Shown: one piece after another, positions 1 to 8,615 of the stretch
Layout of the letters: every line of letters begins with the position of its first letter
Position numbering within the stretch: position 1 is the stretch's first letter
Origin: Clostridiales bacterium
Lineage (GTDB): Bacteria > Bacillota > Clostridia > Christensenellales > CAG-314
DNA length: 64,000 nucleotides
Direction of reading: 5' to 3'
NCBI GenBank assembly: GCA_022508305.1
Contig: JAFLVM010000002.1
Span: 155,729-219,728 of the forward strand
Notes under the pieces: generated by a model
What the model was told of the DNA's origin: nothing
The model's database searches: none
The model's input: only the letters and a program-made list of their open reading frames with translations
Made by a program: the position numbers and the translations under genes

Positions 1-2
1 CC

Positions 3-1349
3 AATCACACGGTAATGGCGGAAGCGTTGGAGCGTTGGCCGGAATACATTTTCCAAAAGCTGTTGCCCCGTATTTACCAAATCATTTTGGAAATCAACGA
101 GCGCGCTTGCCGAGAGTTTTGGGACAGAACTCAGGACTGGAAGAAGGTTTCCGACCTTGCAGTGGTGGCGTACGGACAGGTACGTATGGCAAATTTGTCC
201 ATCATTTCTTCCCACTCCGTCAACGGCGTGTCCGAACTGCACAGCAACATTTTGAAGAAGGACATTTTCCGCGACTTTTACGAACTGGAGCCGAGCAAGT
301 TCACCAACGTTACCAACGGTATTGCTCACCGCAGATGGCTGTGTCAGGCTAACCCCGGTCTAAGCAAGCTCATCAAGGAATTGATTGGCGACAAGTTTGT
401 GTCCGACGCAAGCGAGCTTACCAAGCTAAACGCCTACTTGGACAACACTCTCGTTCATGAGAAAATGGCGGCAATCAAGTTGCAAAACAAAGAGCGCTTT
501 TCAGACCACGCTCTCAAGCGTTTGGGCGTAAAAATCGACCCCATGTCGCGTTTTGACGTGCAAGTTAAGCGTTTGCACGAGTACAAAAGGCAACTATTGA
601 ACGTGCTCAAAATCATTTCTCTCTACCACGATTTGAAGGAAAATCCCGATTTGGACGTAACTCCGCAAACCTTCATTTTCGGAGCAAAAGCAGCGCCCAG
701 CTACTACACAGCTAAGGAAGTAATCAAGCTTATTTGCTGCATACAAAAGGAATTGGAAACGCAACCGAAAATCCGCGAAAAACTCAACGTGGTGTTCATG
801 GAAAACTACTGCGTAACGATGGCGGAGGAACTAATACCCGCTGCGGAAATTTCCGAGCAGATCTCCCTTGCAGGCAAGGAAGCAAGCGGAACAAGCAACA
901 TGAAGTTTATGTGTAACGGCGCAATCACCGTCGGTACGCTGGACGGCGCAAACGTGGAAATGAGCGAAGCGGTTGGCAACGACAACATATTCATCTTCGG
1001 TCTCAACGCCAAGGAAGTTACCGAACTGTGGGAAACAGGCTACAATTCCACTGCCTACTACTTCAAACTACCCCGTCTGCGCATAATAATTGAGGAATTA
1101 AACAACGGCTTTGCGGGCGAAACGTTTGAAAACATCAGCAATTACCTGCTTCGCAACTACCCCGTTGCCGATCCGTATATGTGTTTTGCCGATTTTGCCG
1201 ACTATCTTGCCGTTTGCGAAAAGATGGACGAGGCTTACAAGGATCTGAATAGATGGAACCGTATGTCTTTGAAAAACATTGCCGAGTCGGGCAGATTTGC
1301 CGCTGACCGCTCTGTTAAGGAATACGCGGAAAAGATCTGGAGATTGTAA
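3..1349 (+). CDS. glgP: Glycogen/maltodextrin phosphorylase, C-terminal part (runs off the left edge)
   Basis: Phosphorolyses alpha-1,4-glucan ends to glucose-1-phosphate in the cytoplasm. The reading frame is open to the window edge and the first codons read N-H-T-V before the ATG at 15, as in the family motif NHTVMAEALE, so the true N-terminus (roughly half the protein) lies outside. Family landmarks follow in order: DVQVKRLHEYKRQLLN, then KEASGTSNMKF, whose Lys (codon 297 counted from the ATG at 15) is the pyridoxal-phosphate lysine, then GTLDGANVEM. The stop overlaps the start of the GH13 gene by one base (TAATG), so the two are translationally coupled and probably act together on storage glucan. 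Confidence 0.95.
   Translation, partial: NHTVMAEALERWPEYIFQKLLPRIYQIILEINERACREFWDRTQDWKKVSDLAVVAYGQVRMANLSIISSHSVNGVSELHSNILKKDIFRDFYELEPSKFTNVTNGIAHRRWLCQANPGLSKLIKELIGDKFVSDASELTKLNAYLDNTLVHEKMAAIKLQNKERFSDHALKRLGVKIDPMSRFDVQVKRLHEYKRQLLNVLKIISLYHDLKENPDLDVTPQTFIFGAKAAPSYYTAKEVIKLICCIQKELETQPKIREKLNVVFMENYCVTMAEELIPAAEISEQISLAGKEASGTSNMKFMCNGAITVGTLDGANVEMSEAVGNDNIFIFGLNAKEVTELWETGYNSTAYYFKLPRLRIIIEELNNGFAGETFENISNYLLRNYPVADPYMCFADFADYLAVCEKMDEAYKDLNRWNRMSLKNIAESGRFAADRSVKEYAEKIWRL
530..554 (-). repeat. AYATGGGGT motif copy in glgP
   Basis: Exact ACCCCATGT core at 538-546 with A-rich left and TTTT right flanks. It encodes the family-conserved D-P-M-S, so this copy may be coincidental. Confidence 0.4.
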
Positions 1350-3187
1350 TGGAATACGTAAAATACAACCCAACCGACGAATTTTACAAAAGTATCGTCG
1401 GAGCGGTGAGCGAGGACGCGCGTCTTTGTATACGCTTGCAAATACATCAAGTAGTCAACCCAAGCAAGGTGACGTTGGTGGTGTACGGAGACGACGGGTT
1501 CAAGCAGGAAATACCTATGAATTTGGATGCAAGCGGCGACGGCTACGACGACTATATTGCCGACGTCCAACTGAACAAAGGACTGTACTTTTACTACTTT
1601 GTAATGGACGGCGTAAGCTACGAGCGGCACATCGGTCTCGGTGAAAAACAACGCGCCTCGTTGTTTTACGACAACGTTCGTCCGTGGCAACTATCCGTTT
1701 ATAAGAAGAAGTACAAAACACCCTCTTGGCTGAACAAAGGCGTTATGTACCAAGTGATGGTGGACAGGTTTTGCGCAAGCGGCGACACCGTTCCCAATGA
1801 GGACAAGGTGATGCGCCGTTGGGGCGAGCAACCCTATTTTCGCGCGGAGAACGGCGTGGTTCGCAACAGAGATTTCTTTGGCGGCAACCTCAAAGGACTT
1901 ACGGGCAAGCTTGATTATCTTGCGTCGCTTAACGTGACTACGCTGTACCTCAATCCCATCTTCAAGGCGTACAGCAACCACAAGTACGACACGGAAGATT
2001 ACGAAATTATCGACCCCATGTTCGGAAATTTGGATGATTTTACCAATTTATGCGAACAGGCGAACAAGCTTGGTATCAGAGTTGTTTTGGACGGCGTGTT
2101 CAACCACGTGGGTAGTAGCTCAAAGTATTTCAACCGCGAGGGCAAGTACGAGGGCGGCGCCTACAACGACGAAAACTCTCCCTATCGCGATTGGTTCAAC
2201 ATTCGCCCCGACGGCAGCTACGAGTGTTGGTGGAACTTTGAAACTTTGCCACGTCTAAACGCAAACAGCGTTGGCGCGCAAAAGTATTTCACGGGCAAAG
2301 AGGGCATCGTTCGCCGTTGGCTGAAAGCAGGAGCGTCAGGTTGGCGATTGGACGTAGTGGACGAGGTTGCCGACGTAATGTTGGACAAAATCGTAACTGC
2401 AGCAAAAAGGGAAAAGTCCGATGCCGCAATCATCGGCGAAGTGTGGGAAGACGCGTCCAACAAGGTGGACTACGGCGCGCGCCGTCACTACCTTGACGGC
2501 AGTCAGCTGGATTCGGTGATGAACTACCCGCTCATGAACGGTATCATCGATTTCGTCCGCGACGGAAACGAACAGGCGCTTTCCAAGGTTGTTTTCGACA
2601 TCGTAAACAACTACCCGAGCTTTGTTCGCAACAATTTGATGAACATTCTCGGCACGCACGACACCGTCCGTATTTTGACTAACCTTGCAGGTACCCGTTT
2701 GGACAATGCAAGCAAGGAAGTTATGGCGAGTACGAAACTGGACAACGCTCAGTACGAGCAGGGTGTCAATTTGCTCAAATTTGCAGCCGTGTTGCAGTAC
2801 ACAATGTTCGGCTTCCCCTGTGTTTTCTACGGCGACGAGGTGGCAATGGAAGGTTACAAAGACCCGTTTTGCCGCGGTTGTTACCCATGGGGTAGCGAAA
2901 ACAAACACGTTTTGGACTTTTACCGCCGTTTGGGCGAGCTTAGAAAGCAATCCGTGTTTAGCGACGGCGACTTCCACGAACTTGTTGCCGAGCGCGGCGT
3001 GTACGCCTTCGAACGGGTGGACACTTCAACGGCAACCAAGGTGATAGTTGCCCTGAACCGCGGACACTTCAGCTACAATCTGAATTTGGGCGACGTTTAC
3101 GAGGACATGTTGACAGGACGCAAGTACAACGAAAATTGCAATTTGCAACCTAACAGTTACGTCATTCTAATCCGATTACACGTGTAA
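1349..3187 (+). CDS. GH13 alpha-amylase family enzyme (neopullulanase/maltodextrin-type)
   Basis: A 612-residue glycoside hydrolase acting on alpha-glucans. Residues about 15-105 look like the beta-sandwich (CBM34-like) N-domain of neopullulanases and cyclomaltodextrinases. The catalytic barrel follows: region I DGVFNHVG, region II GWRLDVVDEV with nucleophile D335, region III GEVWED with acid/base E364, region IV LGTHDT with D438. Family knowledge says D-E-D in this order is catalytic. Region IV carries Thr where Asn is usual. There is no signal peptide, so it is intracellular. It is coupled to glgP by TAATG, which fits joint breakdown of glycogen or imported maltodextrin. Exact substrate (debranching, cyclodextrin or maltodextrin) cannot be told. 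Confidence 0.9.
   Translation: MEYVKYNPTDEFYKSIVGAVSEDARLCIRLQIHQVVNPSKVTLVVYGDDGFKQEIPMNLDASGDGYDDYIADVQLNKGLYFYYFVMDGVSYERHIGLGEKQRASLFYDNVRPWQLSVYKKKYKTPSWLNKGVMYQVMVDRFCASGDTVPNEDKVMRRWGEQPYFRAENGVVRNRDFFGGNLKGLTGKLDYLASLNVTTLYLNPIFKAYSNHKYDTEDYEIIDPMFGNLDDFTNLCEQANKLGIRVVLDGVFNHVGSSSKYFNREGKYEGGAYNDENSPYRDWFNIRPDGSYECWWNFETLPRLNANSVGAQKYFTGKEGIVRRWLKAGASGWRLDVVDEVADVMLDKIVTAAKREKSDAAIIGEVWEDASNKVDYGARRHYLDGSQLDSVMNYPLMNGIIDFVRDGNEQALSKVVFDIVNNYPSFVRNNLMNILGTHDTVRILTNLAGTRLDNASKEVMASTKLDNAQYEQGVNLLKFAAVLQYTMFGFPCVFYGDEVAMEGYKDPFCRGCYPWGSENKHVLDFYRRLGELRKQSVFSDGDFHELVAERGVYAFERVDTSTATKVIVALNRGHFSYNLNLGDVYEDMLTGRKYNENCNLQPNSYVILIRLHV
2013..2021 (-). repeat. AYATGGGGT motif copy in GH13 gene
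   Basis: Exact ACCCCATGT core, encoding D-P-M-F in a family-conserved segment; flanks are only partly A/T-rich, so possibly coincidental. Confidence 0.35.
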
Positions 3188-3275
3188 CGGCTTTTACGCT
3201 GAAAAAACATACAGTTCGCTAAGACGTTTTAATTGCAATTTTGAAAATTTTTGAGTAGTAATTTCTCTCAAATAA

Positions 3276-3304
3276 TTGACATAATTATATGTAAAGTTTA
3301 TATT
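3276..3304 (+). promoter_or_regulatory. Sigma-A promoter of the yitT pair
   Basis: TTGACA, 17-base spacer, TATATT, about 60 bases before the TTG start of the first YitT gene. Confidence 0.75.
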
Positions 3305-3367
3305 TATTTTATCGGGATTTTGTATTTTAGATAGTGCGAAATCTCTTTTTTACGCGAGGACGAAATT

Positions 3368-4300
3368 TTGAAAAAACTCACAGCAAAAAGTTTTTTGACA
3401 AAGCTCAAAGAGTACCTTTTCATGACCGTTGCAGGAATTGTCAACGGCTTTTCCATGTACACCTTTGTCAATCCCGCCCACCTCGTTGCAGGAGGATTTA
3501 GCGGACTCTCATCTGCTTTGACGTATATTATAGCGCCGTTAATTCCGGGTGTAGAGTTTGAAAATTTGGTTTCAATCGTTTATCTCGGATTAAACATTCC
3601 TCTGCTAATTTGTTCGCTGATATTCTTGCGCGGAGACTTCACCTTCAAGACCATTTGGGCGACGGTAGTGTGTACGGCAACGTTGGCAATACTGCCTGCG
3701 TTTCCCGAACTTCAATTCAATCAACCGAACGCGCGACTGATATCGGTAATTTTCGGTGGAATTTTGATAGGTTACGCAATGTATATTGCCGCAGAGTATA
3801 ACGGCAGTAACGGCGGAACTGAGGTAATCGCCCGAATCGTCGCCAAGTACCACCCCGAAATGGATTTGTCTAAAGTAATTCTAATCGCAAACGTAGCCAT
3901 TAACGTTTTGGGCAGCGTCATAGTTATTTTCAAATTAAACGAAAGCCCCGCAATTGCAATTTATTCGCTAATGTACATATTCGTCGGCACAACAGTATTG
4001 GGAATGTTGGCGCGCGGCTTCAATCATCCGCAAAAGTTTTTAATCGTTACCACAGAATACGAACAAATAATGGAAGATATCACGACCCACTTCAAACGCG
4101 GCTGCAGCTGTATGGACGTGGTGAGCAAGGACCCCGATTCGCCCGAGCGTAAAATGGTAATGGTGATTGTGCAGTACAGGCAAATGGCTCAACTCAAGCG
4201 ACTGATATGTCACCGCGACCCACACGCCTTTACAATAGTCAAGGACGTTCACGACGTATTTTCCAGACCAACCTTCAATAGGAGCTACAAGACGAAATGA
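3368..4300 (+). CDS. YitT family membrane protein A (DUF161/DUF2179)
   Basis: A 310-residue integral membrane protein. About six hydrophobic segments fill residues 15-220, including the family pattern NPAHLVAGGFSGLS near the N-terminus and EYNGSNGGTEVIARIV in the middle. The last 85 residues form the soluble DUF2179 domain (KRGCSCMDVV...). YitT proteins are widespread in Bacillota, with no firmly established substrate. The start is TTG, chosen because GAGGA lies 8 bases upstream and no earlier in-frame ATG exists; an ATG 54 bases later is the alternative. It overlaps the next gene by four bases (ATGA), and that gene is a paralogue, so the two may form a heteromer. Confidence 0.85.
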   Translation: MKKLTAKSFLTKLKEYLFMTVAGIVNGFSMYTFVNPAHLVAGGFSGLSSALTYIIAPLIPGVEFENLVSIVYLGLNIPLLICSLIFLRGDFTFKTIWATVVCTATLAILPAFPELQFNQPNARLISVIFGGILIGYAMYIAAEYNGSNGGTEVIARIVAKYHPEMDLSKVILIANVAINVLGSVIVIFKLNESPAIAIYSLMYIFVGTTVLGMLARGFNHPQKFLIVTTEYEQIMEDITTHFKRGCSCMDVVSKDPDSPERKMVMVIVQYRQMAQLKRLICHRDPHAFTIVKDVHDVFSRPTFNRSYKTK

Positions 4301-5274
4301 AAAAAGCTTTTTTGTACAACTTCAAACAGGTTTTGATAATTTTCCTCGCAAGCATAGCCACGGCAATATCCGTTGAAGTCTTTTTGATTCCTTCAAACGC
4401 TATCGTGGGCGGCGTACTGGGTATTTCTTCTACGTTACAAATTCTACTCACTACGTTCGTTGCGGACGAGTGGTATTTCTCGGCAGGCATTTGGCTTGTT
4501 GCAATCAACGTTCCAATCATAATCTATTGCTTTTTCCGTTATCGCAAACGCTTCGTAATCAAGACTATGCTGTATGTGATTTTCTTGGCGGTGGAGCTTG
4601 TCGTTTTGCGCGTTTTACCTGTGGCGGAATTCATGAAGAGCGTGATGGCTAACGACGACGGCGTGTTTGACAAGGTGCTGTACGTTATTTTGGGCGGAGC
4701 GTTGCACGGACTGTCATTGCCCCTGTTGCTGTCGGTAAATGCAAGCACAGGCGGCACGGACATTGTCGGCGTAATCGTTCAACGCCATTCGCAAAAGAGC
4801 AGTAGCGACGCAATGCGCTTTATACTTGTTGCGGACGTGGTTGTAGTTGTACTGTCATCCGCGGCTTACTGGATTGTGTCAAAAGACGCAACGGAAGCCG
4901 TCAATTTGCTTATCTATTCTATCGCTACGCTGTTTATATGCGAAATAGTGCAAGAAACAATTTTCAAGGGATTCTCGGCGGCAATCGAATTGGAAATTAC
5001 CACCGACAAGCCCGAGGAAATGGCGCAGGCGCTTTCCGAACAGCTCAAGCACAGTACGACTACGGTCAAGGTTGTAGGCGGCTACTCCCATCAGGAAAAA
5101 ACCATGCTGCTTTGCGTAATCAACAAGTCGCAGCTTGTCAAGGCGCGCCGCATCATCAATAAGGTTGATGCCAACGCATTCGCCTACGTTGAGAACGTCA
5201 AGGAAGTAATAGGCAAGGGCTTCGCCAACAAGGAAAACGAACTGGAAGGCGACGAAAATATGCAAAACAAGTAG
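4297..5274 (+). CDS. YitT family membrane protein B (DUF161/DUF2179)
   Basis: A 325-residue paralogue of the preceding protein with the same architecture: N-terminal membrane segments, the motif SVNASTGGTDIVGVIVQRHS matching the NGGTEVIARIV segment of its neighbour, and a C-terminal DUF2179 domain (residues about 235-310). The start overlaps the upstream stop as ATGA, indicating translational coupling in a two-gene operon. It carries a short charged tail ending M-Q-N-K. Function unknown for the family; tandem duplication followed by divergence is the simplest reading. Confidence 0.85.
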   Translation: MKKAFLYNFKQVLIIFLASIATAISVEVFLIPSNAIVGGVLGISSTLQILLTTFVADEWYFSAGIWLVAINVPIIIYCFFRYRKRFVIKTMLYVIFLAVELVVLRVLPVAEFMKSVMANDDGVFDKVLYVILGGALHGLSLPLLLSVNASTGGTDIVGVIVQRHSQKSSSDAMRFILVADVVVVVLSSAAYWIVSKDATEAVNLLIYSIATLFICEIVQETIFKGFSAAIELEITTDKPEEMAQALSEQLKHSTTTVKVVGGYSHQEKTMLLCVINKSQLVKARRIINKVDANAFAYVENVKEVIGKGFANKENELEGDENMQNK

Positions 5275-5497
5275 TAAATAACAGCAATCAGTTCGCGTAA
5301 TTCTGCATCAACATCGAATATTTGGTATAATTATAAAAAAATTGCCAAAATTTTTCTTGCATTGCTTAACATTTTCGTGTACAATAAAGTATATATTAGC
5401 GAAAGAATACTTGACATTATTGTTTAAGTACGACAAATAGAGCTCGATTTAAAGCTTTTTTAGACAATGAATCATACTATAATAACGGAGGGTTTAT

Positions 5498-6247
5498 ATG
5501 GCAAAACGAAAATTATCAATATTAGTGTTCGTTGTATGTTTGTTACTTGTTGTTAGCATGCTTTGTGGATGTAATGTCAATCTGGGAGAAAGTAATGACA
5601 ACGACGATAATGATTCTGTTTGCGCCTATAAACTTACCGTACAAGATCCAAACGGGTATCTTATTGAAAATTTGGAAGATCGATACGAAGCGGGCGAGGA
5701 AATAACCGTAAAAACTAACATGTCACACGATGAAGATTTGATTGTTTATTTGGACGGACTTTCCTTGGGGAGTGAAACGCTGATTTATGAGAAAGGCGAA
5801 TATCACCGGGAATTCTATTTCAAGATGCCATCTCACGATGCAGTCTTGAGTTTGGCGCTTTCCAATGAATTCACTAAGGACGAGATCCTTTTGAATGAAA
5901 CAACACAGCGGGAAATCATAACCGCCTTTGTCGACTTGCATAGCAAAGACTTTTACCCAGTTGCAGAGGATGAAGTATCTTTGCGTTGTTTCGGCGTATT
6001 TGACGGCGTGTACGTACTTTTCGTGGACGTCGAAAGTTGGGGATATACTACTGCCATTGAAGAGGACACTGTTGCAGGTGTGAGATTTATATATTCTTGC
6101 GGGCAGAAAATGACTGTCTATTCGGACGGCGCATTTTACTCAATAGCAGAAGCGTATGAAAACGGTATTTTATCTTACGATAATATGTTGACGGCACAAC
6201 AAACATACAAAGCCGCTCACGAATTTTTATATACTGAAGATATCTAA
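5498..6247 (+). CDS. Putative lipoprotein of unknown function
   Basis: A 249-residue predicted lipoprotein. A basic N-terminus and a hydrophobic run (residues 7-22) end in the lipobox L-C-G-C at about residue 25, followed by an Asp/Asn-rich linker. The remainder has no motif I recognise. Residues about 45-125 read like a beta-rich repeat fold, with sequences resembling bacterial repeat domains that begin LTVQDPNGY. The start is supported by CGGAGGG 6 bases upstream. It is a single gene ended by a strong terminator. The gene is visibly more AT-rich than the metabolic genes around it. Confidence 0.7.
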   Translation: MAKRKLSILVFVVCLLLVVSMLCGCNVNLGESNDNDDNDSVCAYKLTVQDPNGYLIENLEDRYEAGEEITVKTNMSHDEDLIVYLDGLSLGSETLIYEKGEYHREFYFKMPSHDAVLSLALSNEFTKDEILLNETTQREIITAFVDLHSKDFYPVAEDEVSLRCFGVFDGVYVLFVDVESWGYTTAIEEDTVAGVRFIYSCGQKMTVYSDGAFYSIAEAYENGILSYDNMLTAQQTYKAAHEFLYTEDI

Positions 6248-6264
6248 TATCAATTTAATTGACT

Positions 6265-6291
6265 AAGGTGGGAATCTTTCCCACCTTTTTT
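6265..6291 (+). terminator. Rho-independent terminator after the lipoprotein gene
   Basis: Ten-base-pair stem AAGGTGGGAA/TTCCCACCTT with a 3-base loop and a T run. Confidence 0.9.
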
Positions 6292-6395
6292 ATTTGTGTT
6301 TTCGAATTTATACAAACTAATTTGTAAAATTTTCAAAACCACTTAACAAAAACTTATTTATAGCAGTATATACAGTAAAAAAAGGAGTATCAACA

Positions 6396-8135
6396 ATGAA
6401 AAAGAAGTACATGTGTTTGATTATTATTATTGTCTTCATTCTAACATTGTGTTTCGGAACCCAAAGTATTGCATTTGCACAAGTGAGTGATGAAGAAGAA
6501 AAAGTATATTGCAAAATTGACGAAGATACTGATTTTGCAGACGACACCATAATGGTTGTTTTAACAAATAAGGTTAGTTTGTCAACAAAAAAATATACTG
6601 TGGAAGATTTCTCTGAAATTGATTGTGTGGAAGTTGAAGATTTAACTGAGGAACTATGGGAAAAAGTCATCAATCACGAACACTCAGTTGATTGTGATCC
6701 TGAACGTGAAACCAAGGCCGAGACTTTTAATAGAATACTAATGTTAAAAATTCCTGCTTTAGGTAAGTTTAATGTAATTGATAGTATAAGAAAGTTAGAA
6801 CAGAGAAATGATGTAAAAGGAGCAAACCCAGATTATTTTGTATCTATTGATGCTAATTCTGACGATACGAATTATGAGTCAAGACAATGGGGTTTGGATA
6901 AAATTGGTTTGCATGATGCTTGGAACATAAATACCGGCAATTCTAATGTTGTTGTCGGAGTTATTGATACAGGCGTTGATGGCTCTCATCCTGACTTGAA
7001 AAATAGAGTAAACACTACGCTCAGTTACGATTTTACATCAGAAACGGACGATCCTTTTCGTGATAATGTTTCTCATGGCACACATGTGGCTGGAATAATT
7101 GGCGCCGAAGGCAATAATAATATGGGTGTTATAGGGGTATGTTGGGATGTAAGCATTGTTTCATTAAAAATATCTAATACTAGTTTTGGAATATTTACTC
7201 CTAAAGTCATACTCGCATTACAACACGCTACTGTAAATAATATTCCGATTGTTAATATAAGTTTACAACTAAATAACGATCTGGGATTAGCGGAAGCAAT
7301 TGAAAATTACCCTGGACTAATTGTGTGTTGTGCAGGAAATAGTAATAAAGATATTGACCAGTATGACATATTTCCTGCAGCGTATTCTTATGATAATATT
7401 TTATCTATAGGTGCGTCTACTTCATTCGATACAAAAGCCTCATTCTCAAATTACGGTGCTACAAATGTTGATATTTTTGCTCCAGGTGAATTCATATATA
7501 GTACTGTACCTTTAAACTATGGAAATGAAACTGGATATGGGTATAAATCCGGAACATCTATGGCTACGCCTTTTGTAGCCGGAGTTGCAGCATTGCTGTT
7601 ATCACATAATGATACCTTAACTACACGGCAGCTAAAAAACGCTATACTAAATAACTACGATGTAGTTGATGAGTTTAGTGACTATTGTGTGACTGGTGGA
7701 CGGCTAAATGCGTTTAAAGCACTAAATAACTCACATAAATATAAATACAATTATAATAACAGTTCATATCATACAAAGTATTGCGACTGTGGATATTCTG
7801 AAAATTTATTTCATACGTATGACAATAATTCTACATATAGTTGGATAAATTATACTCACCATTGGGCGTATTGTAGTGAATGTGGCGGTAGAACCCAAAA
7901 ACCCCATGCTGTATCTTCAGATTCATTTGGTGCAGGCGAGAAATTCGCTACTTGCCTATTCTGCGGTGGTAGAGCAAGTAGGGGGGTTGTTAAAATAGAA
8001 TCGATATCCGAGATTCAACTTGTGACAGAAAACGGCAGTTTTGTGTTGCCAAACGGTGTAGTTGTATTAGTTGACGAAGATATTGGTGCGTATCTAAATG
8101 GGACGTTGGTTTTTTATAGTAGTAATTCGAAGTAA
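6396..8135 (+). CDS. Secreted subtilisin-like serine protease (S8) with Cys/His C-terminal domain
   Basis: A 579-residue exported protease. A signal peptide covers residues 1-29 (hydrophobic core, then I-A-F-A-Q). A propeptide extends to about residue 155. The catalytic domain shows the S8 triad: D191 in VIDTGVDGSHPDL, H227 in HGTHVAGI, S388 in GTSMATPFVAG, with oxyanion N315 in AGNSN. After residue about 445 comes a segment with three Cys pairs, YCDCG, YCSECG and CLFCGG, interspersed with His and Tyr, resembling the Cys-pair repeats found in other clostridial surface proteins. There is no LPXTG or membrane anchor. AAGGAG precedes the ATG. The gene is AT-rich compared with its surroundings, suggesting recent acquisition or fast evolution. 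Confidence 0.9.
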   Translation: MKKKYMCLIIIIVFILTLCFGTQSIAFAQVSDEEEKVYCKIDEDTDFADDTIMVVLTNKVSLSTKKYTVEDFSEIDCVEVEDLTEELWEKVINHEHSVDCDPERETKAETFNRILMLKIPALGKFNVIDSIRKLEQRNDVKGANPDYFVSIDANSDDTNYESRQWGLDKIGLHDAWNINTGNSNVVVGVIDTGVDGSHPDLKNRVNTTLSYDFTSETDDPFRDNVSHGTHVAGIIGAEGNNNMGVIGVCWDVSIVSLKISNTSFGIFTPKVILALQHATVNNIPIVNISLQLNNDLGLAEAIENYPGLIVCCAGNSNKDIDQYDIFPAAYSYDNILSIGASTSFDTKASFSNYGATNVDIFAPGEFIYSTVPLNYGNETGYGYKSGTSMATPFVAGVAALLLSHNDTLTTRQLKNAILNNYDVVDEFSDYCVTGGRLNAFKALNNSHKYKYNYNNSSYHTKYCDCGYSENLFHTYDNNSTYSWINYTHHWAYCSECGGRTQKPHAVSSDSFGAGEKFATCLFCGGRASRGVVKIESISEIQLVTENGSFVLPNGVVVLVDEDIGAYLNGTLVFYSSNSK

Positions 8136-8162
8136 ATGATACAAGCGTGAAAATATTAATTT

Positions 8163-8191
8163 AAGGCTGTGGCGTAATGCCGCAGCCTTTT
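8163..8191 (+). terminator. Terminator after the S8 protease gene
   Basis: Stem AAGGCTGTGGC/GCCGCAGCCTT with a short loop and TTTT. Confidence 0.8.
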
Positions 8192-8223
8192 GTCATTGGT
8201 TATGTACAAGAAGAGTTAATCGG

Positions 8224-8463
8224 TTACTTGCATTCAGAACCGAGCTTAAGTCCGCCGCCGCAGAAAAGCAGGGCAACCAAGAGAATTAAGCAGCAGGGGT
8301 TGACGCAAAGGCTAAAGCTCTTCATTTTTCCGCCACAGCAACACAAGAACAGGATTATGAGCAAAATCCAGGTGCAGTTGCAGCCGCCGAAGCAGCCACC
8401 GCCGTGTCCGCCGTAGTTGCCGTTACCTTCGCAACCGCCGTCGTTAAACATTCCGTTGAACAT
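8224..8463 (-). CDS. Small Gly/Cys-rich membrane peptide, unknown
   Basis: A 79-residue protein with 12 cysteines. It has a Gly/Asn/Cys-rich head (residues 1-30), a hydrophobic segment (31-40) running into C-C-C-G-G, a short basic linker, then a second segment ending near residue 68 and a Cys two residues from the end. An in-frame ATG lies 12 bases upstream, but ATGGAGGTAAATATG puts GGAGG five bases before the second ATG, so the start at 8463 is preferred. Clostridia carry many unclassified Gly/Cys-rich membrane peptides of this kind; no function can be assigned. It is convergent with the protease gene and divergent from the MATE gene. Confidence 0.6.
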   Translation of the reverse strand: MFNGMFNDGGCEGNGNYGGHGGGCFGGCNCTWILLIILFLCCCGGKMKSFSLCVNPCCLILLVALLFCGGGLKLGSECK

Positions 8464-8565
8464 ATTTACCTCCATTTCGCCGAATTGTCGGCTTTCGTAT
8501 TTGACTGATGTAGTCTAATTCACAATATGGTTTTTTCAAAAAAAGTGTTACCGCTTGCGCTTTGT

Positions 8566-8594
8566 TTGACATTTAATTTTTATTCAGCTAATAT
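8566..8594 (+). promoter_or_regulatory. Promoter of the MATE gene
   Basis: TTGACA, 17 bases, TAATAT. The predicted leader before the ATG at 8616 is only about 15 bases and has no evident Shine-Dalgarno sequence. Confidence 0.6.
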
Positions 8595-8615
8595 AGTGTA
8601 AGTTAGCTATATATT

